This document shows, one piece after another, positions 1 through 5,524 of a stretch of 6,564 nucleotides of DNA. The position numbers and the translations under genes were made by a program. The DNA is taken from assembly GCA_035654775.1 (NCBI GenBank), contig DASRWB010000061.1:1-6564 (forward strand), read 5' to 3'. Position 1 is the stretch's first letter. Each line of letters opens with the position of its first letter. The DNA comes from HKST-UBA85 sp035654775. Its GTDB lineage: Bacteria > Bacteroidota > Bacteroidia > Flavobacteriales > Flavobacteriaceae. Below the pieces are notes generated by a model. It was not told the DNA's origin and ran no database searches. It saw nothing but the letters and a program-made list of their open reading frames with translations.

Positions 1-15
1 TTTACATATAAGATT

Positions 16-47
16 TTAAAGAGGTAGATTTCTATTTAAATCTTTAA
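16..47 (-). terminator. Possible weak hairpin after the T9SS-protein gene
   Basis: Just past the stop codon of the minus-strand gene, two inverted repeats compete for pairing. One has 7-base arms TTAAAGA (16-22) and TCTTTAA (41-47). The other, nested inside it, has 6-base arms AGATTT (26-31) and AAATCT (38-43) around a 6-base loop. The arms are AT-rich and no clear U-tract follows on the minus strand, so a hairpin here would be weak. It could be a chance palindrome in AT-rich DNA. The remainder of 1-52 shows nothing else. Confidence 0.22.
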
Positions 48-52
48 TTTTT

Positions 53-673
53 CTATTTTTTAACCAGCTTAAAAACTTTTTTACCGAAGTCGCTTTTAAC
101 TTTCAAAAAGTAAACTCCAGAAGTCAACTCAGACAAGTCTATTCTATTTTCATAAAACAATTGATTGAAAACTCGTTTTCCTTGTAGATTATAAACTTCA
201 ATTTCTAAATCATTAAACTCATCTTCAGCATCTATTTTTAAAATATCTACAACAGGGTTTGGATAAACTCTTAACCTATTTAAATCAAAATCTTGGGTGT
301 TTAAACAATTTTCAACTACCAATTCGTAACATAGGAATGATAATAAGGGTTCTGATTCTGAGTTTAGAGATTCCGCTCTCATATAAATAAACTGTTCATT
401 AGAACCTAAAAATGTTTCTGGGTTTGCTATTGGATTATTACCAGTATCAGCATCAGCTTGTGAAAGATGATGTGTTGGTGGATAATACAACGCTGGATTT
501 GCGTTAACAAAACAAAAAGGGTAAGTATTATCCAGAACTGTTAAATCAAACAAGGCTAACCCATCATTATTATCATCACAGGATTCCAATGCAGATATCC
601 CGCAAGGTGGTTGAGCAACAATATTCTGAATTGGAAATAGAAATAATAAAAGAAGAAGTAATTTGTATTTCAT
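53..673 (-). CDS. Small secreted protein with T9SS type A C-terminal sorting domain
   Basis: This 206-residue protein is predicted to be exported by Sec and then moved across the outer membrane by the type IX secretion system. Residues 1-20 form a signal peptide: a positive start, a run of leucines, and cleavage probably at VAQ before PPCG. Residues 24-123 hold one domain with CDDNNDG (32-38) followed by FDLT, then NPIANP (80-85), IYMR (96-99) and a closing C123. This resembles the repeat unit common in large flavobacterial surface adhesins, here present once. Five cysteines (24, 32, 54, 115, 123) could form disulfides. Residues 135-206 are the sorting domain: YPNPVVDIL (137-145), EVYNLQGK (159-166) and LSELTSGVYFLKV (180-192). 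An in-frame ATG 96 bases upstream (767-769) would add 32 residues before the signal peptide and run into the divergent gene, so the start at 673 is preferred. The binding partner or substrate cannot be read from the sequence. Confidence 0.88.
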   Translation of the reverse strand: MKYKLLLLLLFLFPIQNIVAQPPCGISALESCDDNNDGLALFDLTVLDNTYPFCFVNANPALYYPPTHHLSQADADTGNNPIANPETFLGSNEQFIYMRAESLNSESEPLLSFLCYELVVENCLNTQDFDLNRLRVYPNPVVDILKIDAEDEFNDLEIEVYNLQGKRVFNQLFYENRIDLSELTSGVYFLKVKSDFGKKVFKLVKK

Positions 674-679
674 AAAATT

Positions 680-687
680 TAACTTTG
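680..687 (+). promoter_or_regulatory. Candidate -7 promoter element for the methyltransferase gene
   Basis: TAACTTTG is an exact match to the Bacteroidota -7 consensus TAnnTTTG. It ends 22 bases before the TTG start at 710, so the transcript would carry a leader of roughly 15 to 18 bases. The nearest upstream TTTG (662-665) is 14 bases away, slightly closer than the usual 17 to 23. The element lies inside the leader region of the divergent gene, so the two transcription units overlap. Confidence 0.45.
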
Positions 688-691
688 TATT

Positions 692-699
692 CAAATATA
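692..699 (-). promoter_or_regulatory. Candidate -7 promoter element for the T9SS-protein gene
   Basis: Read on the minus strand the bases are TATATTTG, an exact match to the Bacteroidota -7 consensus TAnnTTTG. It lies 18 bases upstream of the ATG at 673, which leaves a very short leader. I could not find a TTG -33 element 17 to 23 bases further upstream, so the assignment rests on the -7 box and its position. Confidence 0.45.
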
Positions 700-709
700 G
701 ACAAAACAA

Positions 710-1513
710 TTGGATCCACTTAAAGTAATTACAAGTATTCAAAACCCATACATAAAAGAACTTCTTCAACTTAAGGATAAATCTCGTGAGCGTAGAAAAA
801 CTGGAAACTTCATCATTGAAGGAAAAAGAGAATTATCGCTTGCTATTAAAGGTGGTTACAAAATTGAAACCGTACTATTCTATCCCGATTTATTTTCTGA
901 GAGTGAAGCGAAAGCTTTAGGTCAATACGGTATAGAGATAATAGAAATTTCATTAGAGGTATTTCAAAAATTAGCACATAGAGAAACTACTGAAGGCGTT
1001 ATTGCAGTAGCGCAAACTAAACCACATGAATTAAACACCTTAAATTTGGGCAACAATCCACTTGTTTTAGTTGCAGAAGCTCCCGAAAAACCAGGAAATA
1101 TTGGCGCTTTATTACGTACAGCAGATGCAGCCAATCTGGATGCTGTAATATTAGCCAACCCAAAAACAGACTTGTACAATCCCAACATAATACGTTCCAG
1201 TGTGGGTTGTGTGTTTACCAATAAAATTGCCACCGGAACGACCCAAGAAATAATTGAGTATTTACAATCCAAGAACATCCGGATTTACTGTGCCGCACTG
1301 CAAGCTTCTGTTCCGTATCATACTATAGATTACAAACCGGCATCGGCTATGGTTGTGGGTACGGAAGATACCGGTTTAAGCGATACCTGGCTGGCCCATG
1401 CCACGCAAAATATTGTGATTCCCATGCAGGGAAAAATTGACTCTATGAATGTTTCGGTTGCCGCGGGAATTCTTATTTTTGAAGCCAAAAGACAACGTAA
1501 TTTTAATTCATGA
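710..1513 (+). CDS. TrmH/SpoU-family RNA 2'-O-ribose methyltransferase
   Basis: This 267-residue SPOUT-class enzyme transfers a methyl group from S-adenosylmethionine to a ribose 2'-hydroxyl in rRNA or tRNA. The exact target nucleotide cannot be told from the sequence. Residues 1-105 match the substrate-binding N-terminal region, with FIIEGKREL (34-42) and the ending TTEGVIAVA. The knotted catalytic domain follows. Motif 1 is KPGNIGALLRTADA (127-140), with N130 and the likely catalytic R136. Motif 2 is NPNIIRSSVG (157-166). Motif 3 is VGTEDTGL (216-223) plus IVIPMQGKIDSMNVSVAA (235-252), which line the AdoMet pocket. The start is TTG: an in-frame TAG at 698-700 blocks anything upstream, and the next in-frame ATG lies far inside the catalytic domain. 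Family length is normal. The stop overlaps the next gene by four bases (ATGA), which suggests translational coupling. Confidence 0.93.
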   Translation: MDPLKVITSIQNPYIKELLQLKDKSRERRKTGNFIIEGKRELSLAIKGGYKIETVLFYPDLFSESEAKALGQYGIEIIEISLEVFQKLAHRETTEGVIAVAQTKPHELNTLNLGNNPLVLVAEAPEKPGNIGALLRTADAANLDAVILANPKTDLYNPNIIRSSVGCVFTNKIATGTTQEIIEYLQSKNIRIYCAALQASVPYHTIDYKPASAMVVGTEDTGLSDTWLAHATQNIVIPMQGKIDSMNVSVAAGILIFEAKRQRNFNS

Positions 1514-2745
1514 GCGCAACTACCCTATTCTATTGTATTGTAGCGATACTTGTTATCAAATTTATTATCGATAAAATTTTAGATTCGCTAAATGCAAAAC
1601 ATTTTAACGATGAAATTCCCTCAGAATTGAACGACGTGTATGACGAAGAAGAATATACAAAATCACAAGCCTATAAAAGCACAAATTATAGATTCGGAAT
1701 ATTGACTTCAAGCTTTTCTATTGTAGCAACCTTGCTTTTTTTATTCCTAGATGGATTTGAATATGTAGATGCTTACGCAAGAACGCTAAGTCGTTCTCCC
1801 ATTGTAATAGGTTTGGTGTTTTTTGGAATTATTATGATAGGAAGTGATCTCCTTTCCTTGCCTTTTTCTTATTACAAAACTTTTGTGATTGAGGAACGCT
1901 TTGGTTTTAACAAAACCACCGTAAAAACTTTTATTCTCGATAAGCTAAAAGGTTGGGTGATGCTAGCTGTTTTAGGTGGTGGCATTTTGGCTTTTATCCT
2001 TTGGTTTTATCAAGAAACTGGAGAACAATTTTGGTTATACGCTTGGGCAGTAATAACTGTTTTCACCGTTTTTATGAATATGTTTTATGCGCGTTTAGTG
2101 GTTCCTTTATTCAACAAACAAACGCCGTTAGCACCCGGTAGTTTGCGCGATAAAATTTCAAGCTATGCCACTTCGGTAGGTTTTGAGTTACATAAGATTT
2201 TTGTGATAGACGGATCCAAACGCAGCACCAAGGCCAATGCCTATTTTTCCGGGTTTGGCAGTGAAAAAAGAGTAACCCTGTACGACACGCTTATTCACGA
2301 TTTAGAAGAAGAAGAAATTGTAGCGGTGCTGGCTCACGAAGTGGGTCACTACAAAAAAAAGCATATTGTATTTAACCTTATTGCTTCGGTATTGCTCACC
2401 GGTTTCACGCTTTACCTGCTATCTGTTTTTATCGCTAATCCTTTACTGTCTCATGCCATTGGGGTTAATATCCCAAGCTTTCACGCCGGATTGCTTGCCT
2501 TTGGGTTGCTGTATGCGCCCATTTCAGAAGTTACCGGAATACTAATGAATTATCTTTCACGAAAGTTTGAATACCAAGCCGATGCATATGCAAAAAATAC
2601 ATACAAGGCCGAACCGCTAATTGATTCCTTAAAAAAACTTTCCAAAAACAGTTTAAGCAACTTAACGCCACATCCAGCCTATGTATTTATGCATTACTCA
2701 CACCCAACCTTACTGCAGCGTATTCGGAATTTAAAAAAAACCTAA
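1510..2745 (+). CDS. M48-family membrane zinc metalloprotease (Ste24/CAAX protease type)
   Basis: This 411-residue integral membrane protease belongs to peptidase family M48A, the family of yeast Ste24. Bacterial members are thought to cleave misfolded or specific membrane proteins; prenylated substrates are not expected in bacteria. An N-terminal M48_N region (about 25-205) contains several hydrophobic segments (about 5-20, 64-80, 97-118, 150-167 and 176-194). The catalytic domain has HEVGH (276-280), where two histidines bind zinc and E277 is the general base. The third ligand is expected at E354 in KFEYQADAYA (352-361). Further hydrophobic segments lie at about 286-310 and 326-348. The closing YSHPTLLQRI (396-405) is typical of the family. 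All catalytic residues are present and the length is normal. The ATG lies in the ATGA overlap with the methyltransferase gene, so the two are probably one transcript. The natural substrate is unknown. Confidence 0.93.
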   Translation: MSATTLFYCIVAILVIKFIIDKILDSLNAKHFNDEIPSELNDVYDEEEYTKSQAYKSTNYRFGILTSSFSIVATLLFLFLDGFEYVDAYARTLSRSPIVIGLVFFGIIMIGSDLLSLPFSYYKTFVIEERFGFNKTTVKTFILDKLKGWVMLAVLGGGILAFILWFYQETGEQFWLYAWAVITVFTVFMNMFYARLVVPLFNKQTPLAPGSLRDKISSYATSVGFELHKIFVIDGSKRSTKANAYFSGFGSEKRVTLYDTLIHDLEEEEIVAVLAHEVGHYKKKHIVFNLIASVLLTGFTLYLLSVFIANPLLSHAIGVNIPSFHAGLLAFGLLYAPISEVTGILMNYLSRKFEYQADAYAKNTYKAEPLIDSLKKLSKNSLSNLTPHPAYVFMHYSHPTLLQRIRNLKKT

Positions 2746-2759
2746 CCGTAGCCGTTCTA

Positions 2760-2788
2760 TTTGCAAAACTTAAAAACGCTTACTATTG
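2760..2788 (+). promoter_or_regulatory. Candidate promoter for the rel-fur-purA cluster
   Basis: The 75-base gap between the protease and rel genes holds TTTG (2760-2763), 17 bases, then TACTATTG (2781-2788). This fits the Bacteroidota layout TTG-N17-23-TAnnTTTG with one mismatch in the -7 box. A competing -7-like box, TTTCTTTG, lies at 2798-2805 without a spaced -33 partner. No hairpin terminator for the protease gene is visible in the gap, so read-through from upstream remains possible. Confidence 0.33.
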
Positions 2789-2820
2789 TCCATTCCATTT
2801 CTTTGTAGTACCTTAGTTTT

Positions 2821-5034
2821 ATGACAGATGAAGCCCTAGAAAAAGAAAATGCAGCCATTGCAAAAGAGTACAAAGAACTCCTAAAAGTAAGCTATCGCAC
2901 CCTAAGTAAAGAAGATAAAAAGCTTATCCGTCAAGCCTTTGACATTGCTTTGCATGCCCACCAAAACCAAAGGCGAAAATCAGGAGAAGCCTATATTTTC
3001 CATCCGCTTGCGGTAGCCAAAATTGTAGCACAGCAAATTGGCCTGGACGCTACGTCTATTGCTGCCGCTTTGCTTCACGATGTAGTAGAAGACAATGAAG
3101 ATTTCACCCTGAAAGATATTGAAAAACAGTTTGGTGAAACGGTAGCCCGTATTGTTGACGGATTGACTAAAATATCTTCGTTGAAGAAAGATATGGACGT
3201 ATCGCTTCAGGCTGAAAATTTCAGAAAAATGCTGTTAACCCTTAACGATGATGTACGGGTAATTATCATAAAAATTGCCGACCGGCTGCACAATATGCAA
3301 ACCATGGAATCCATGGCCACGGACAAGCAGGTAAAAATAGCCAGTGAAACCTTGTATATATACGCTCCTTTGGCACACCGAATAGGCCTTTACAACATCA
3401 AAACCGAACTGGAAGATTTAGGTTTGAAATATACCGAACCCGAAGTATACCATGAGATTTTAAACAAAATCAAAGAAAGCAAAGAAGAGCAAGACGCCTA
3501 TATAGATGAGTTTAGTGATGTCATCAAAAAATCTCTGGACAAAGAAGGTTTAAACTACGAAATAAAAGGCCGGCCAAAATCTATTTTTTCTATCCGGAGA
3601 AAAATGCTCAAGCAAGGCGTTACGTTTGATGAAGTTTACGACAAGTTCGCTGTAAGAATAATCTACAAAAGCGACTTTGACAACGAAAAATTTCTGGCCT
3701 GGAAAATCTATTCCATAGTAACCGACCATTTCAGACCCAATCCCGTTCGGTTACGCGACTGGATTTCTTCACCTAAATCTACAGGATATGAAGCTTTGCA
3801 TATTACCGTGATGGGACCTAAAGGTCGCTGGGTAGAAGTACAAATACGCAGCGAGCGCATGAATGAAATAGCCGAAAAAGGATACGCTGCACACTACAAG
3901 TACAAGCAAGCCAGTGAAAAAGAAGACAATCTGGACATGTGGATCAACCGGCTTCAGGAAGCCCTAGAGAACAATGAAGCCAATGCGGTAGACTTTGTGG
4001 AACAATTTAAACTCAACCTGTACTCAAAAGAAATTTTTGTATTTACCCCGAAAGGAGAATTAAAATCGCTGCCCAAAGGTGCCACGCCCTTGGATTTTGC
4101 CTTTAGTATCCACACCGAAGTAGGCATGAAAACCCGCGGTGCTAAAGTAAACGGAAAACTTGTGCCGCTAAACCATGAGTTGCAAAGCGGCGATCAGGTA
4201 GACATTCTCACTTCAGAAACCATAAAGCCCAACTCCAACTGGCTAGACTACGCCACTACGGCACGCGCACGAAGCAAAATAAAATCGTCGTTAAAAGAAG
4301 AGAAAAAACAAATTGCTGAAGACGGCAAAGAAGTCCTTCGCCGCAAACTCAAGCAACTCAAAATAGACCTTAACGAAAAAACCGTAAACGAACTGGTAAA
4401 CTTCTTTAAGCTAAAAACCAGTCTGGATTTGTTTTACCGCATTGGTTCCGGAAGTATAGACAACACCATGCTTAAAAACTACGCTGCTTCCCGAAGCAAT
4501 GCGTTTATGAGTTTTATAAAAAATAAAATAAACCGCAAGCCTGTACTCACCAAAGAACAGCTTGAAAAAGACGAAATTACCAACAAATATGACCTGTTGG
4601 TTTTTGGTAAAGAAGAAGAAAAACTGGACTACAAGCTGGCCAATTGCTGCAATCCTATTCCCGGCGATTCCGTATTTGGGTTCCTGACCATAAACGAAGG
4701 CATCAAAGTACACAAAAAAAACTGTCCCAATGCCTTAAGCCTGCAGTCAAACTATGCTTACCGTATTATGCAAGCCAAGTGGATAGACTCCTCGCAGCAA
4801 GAGTTTACTGCTCAAATAACACTTTCCGGTATAGACAACCTGGGTCTGGTAAATGACATTACAAAGGTTATTTCATCAAACATGCACGTAAATATGAAAA
4901 GCATCAGTTTTGAAAGTGACGGTGGTATTTTCTCCGGAAAAATTAATGTCGTGGTAAAAAACAACAACATGCTTACCAAGCTTATGGACAATTTGAAGAA
5001 AATAAATGGTATAGATAAAGTAAGAAGAGTTTAA
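2821..5034 (+). CDS. rel: Bifunctional (p)ppGpp synthetase/hydrolase, long RelA/SpoT homologue
   Basis: This 737-residue cytosolic enzyme makes the alarmone (p)ppGpp from ATP and GTP/GDP, and hydrolyses it, in the stringent response. The hydrolase domain (about 35-200) is intact: H61 in IFHPLA, H86-D87 in LLHDVVED, E90-D91, and D154 in ADRLHN form the manganese site. The synthetase domain (about 245-365) has GRPKSIFSI (250-258), D274 in YDKFAVRI, RLRD (310-313), GYEALH (322-327) and EVQIRS (339-344). RLRD corresponds to the basic RxKD loop of bifunctional enzymes, not the acidic ExDD of E. coli RelA. A TGS domain (about 405-465) follows, then a helical region. A zinc-finger-like segment has C609, C610, H631 and C635, and a C-terminal ACT domain spans about 662-734. 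The full set of domains and residues argues for both activities. It is probably the main ppGpp regulator here, and it leads the cluster with fur and purA. Confidence 0.95.
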   Translation: MTDEALEKENAAIAKEYKELLKVSYRTLSKEDKKLIRQAFDIALHAHQNQRRKSGEAYIFHPLAVAKIVAQQIGLDATSIAAALLHDVVEDNEDFTLKDIEKQFGETVARIVDGLTKISSLKKDMDVSLQAENFRKMLLTLNDDVRVIIIKIADRLHNMQTMESMATDKQVKIASETLYIYAPLAHRIGLYNIKTELEDLGLKYTEPEVYHEILNKIKESKEEQDAYIDEFSDVIKKSLDKEGLNYEIKGRPKSIFSIRRKMLKQGVTFDEVYDKFAVRIIYKSDFDNEKFLAWKIYSIVTDHFRPNPVRLRDWISSPKSTGYEALHITVMGPKGRWVEVQIRSERMNEIAEKGYAAHYKYKQASEKEDNLDMWINRLQEALENNEANAVDFVEQFKLNLYSKEIFVFTPKGELKSLPKGATPLDFAFSIHTEVGMKTRGAKVNGKLVPLNHELQSGDQVDILTSETIKPNSNWLDYATTARARSKIKSSLKEEKKQIAEDGKEVLRRKLKQLKIDLNEKTVNELVNFFKLKTSLDLFYRIGSGSIDNTMLKNYAASRSNAFMSFIKNKINRKPVLTKEQLEKDEITNKYDLLVFGKEEEKLDYKLANCCNPIPGDSVFGFLTINEGIKVHKKNCPNALSLQSNYAYRIMQAKWIDSSQQEFTAQITLSGIDNLGLVNDITKVISSNMHVNMKSISFESDGGIFSGKINVVVKNNNMLTKLMDNLKKINGIDKVRRV

Positions 5035-5043
5035 AAATAAATG

Positions 5044-5051
5044 TAAATTTG
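5044..5051 (+). promoter_or_regulatory. Candidate internal -7 element before the Fur-family gene
   Basis: TAAATTTG, an exact match to TAnnTTTG, lies in the 27-base gap between rel and the Fur-family gene and ends 10 bases before the ATG at 5062. A transcript from it would be nearly leaderless. No TTG at the -33 distance is visible, and the gap is AT-rich, so chance is a real alternative. If real, it would let the regulator and purA be expressed apart from rel. Confidence 0.3.
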
Positions 5052-5061
5052 TGCCCGGATT

Positions 5062-5514
5062 ATGACAGCAAAAGCAAATTCTAAAAATCAGGACATTGTA
5101 AAAAATGTGTTCACCAAATTTCTGGAAGATAAGGGCCACCGAAAAACCCCCGAGCGTTACGCTATTCTGCAAGAAATCTACAACAGCAACGAGCACTTTG
5201 ATATCGAATCGCTCTACCTGACTATGAAAAACAAAAAGTACAGGGTAAGCCGAGCGACTTTATACAATACCATAGAATTGCTTTTAGCGTGCGGATTGGT
5301 TCGAAAACATCAATTTGGGCAAAACCAGGCACACTACGAAAAGTCTTATTTTGACAAGCAGCACGACCATGTAATTTTAACCGATACCGGTGAAGTAATT
5401 GAGTTTTGCGACCCGCGAATACAATCCATAAAACAAACTATAGAAGAGGTATTTGACATTGAAATTAAAAACCACTCGCTATACTTCTACGGAAACAGAA
5501 AATCATCAAACTAA
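5062..5514 (+). CDS. Fur-family metal-responsive transcriptional regulator
   Basis: This 150-residue protein is a dimeric DNA-binding repressor of the Fur superfamily (Fur, Zur, PerR). The winged-helix domain spans about 12-90: RKTPERYAIL (27-36), and the recognition helix within RVSRATLYNTIELLLACGLV (61-80). Metal-site residues of Fur are retained: H45 in EHFDIESLY, H101-D102-H103 in KQHDHVIL, E128/E129, and H138 in NHSLYFYG (137-144), which is close to the E. coli Fur C-terminal motif. The Cys-x-x-Cys that normally follows HDH and binds structural zinc is replaced by VILTDT (104-109). The only cysteines, C77 and C116, do not form such a pair. The protein ends soon after the YFYG motif, without a second Cys pair. 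The gene follows rel by 27 bases and precedes purA by 10, so it is probably co-transcribed. Whether it senses iron, zinc or peroxide cannot be settled from the sequence; Fur-like iron sensing is my first guess. Confidence 0.9.
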   Translation: MTAKANSKNQDIVKNVFTKFLEDKGHRKTPERYAILQEIYNSNEHFDIESLYLTMKNKKYRVSRATLYNTIELLLACGLVRKHQFGQNQAHYEKSYFDKQHDHVILTDTGEVIEFCDPRIQSIKQTIEEVFDIEIKNHSLYFYGNRKSSN

Positions 5515-5524
5515 CAACATAACA

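Noticed and set aside
674..769. Longer start (ATG 767-769, minus) for the T9SS-protein gene
   Set aside because: It would put 32 residues before an excellent signal peptide, destroy its N-terminal position, and overlap the divergent gene. The ATG at 673 begins exactly at the signal peptide.
964..1278. Minus-strand open frame of about 100 codons
   Set aside because: It lies wholly inside the methyltransferase catalytic domain, has no recognisable domain, and is explained as an antisense shadow.
2746..2820. Terminator for the protease gene
   Set aside because: I looked for a GC-rich hairpin with a U-tract in this gap and found none; the gap is better described by the weak promoter candidate.
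3302..3316. CCATGG repeated twice with a 3-base spacer
   Set aside because: It falls in rel coding sequence for TMESMA; a chance repeat of two Met-containing codon pairs with no further copies seen.
4411..4713. Minus-strand open frame inside rel
   Set aside because: It overlaps conserved Rel sequence, its translation is low-complexity (a phenylalanine run from GAA codons on the other strand), and no start context supports it.
4876..5196. Minus-strand open frame spanning the rel-fur junction
   Set aside because: It is antisense to two well-supported genes and shows no domain; the junction is better explained by the plus-strand cluster.
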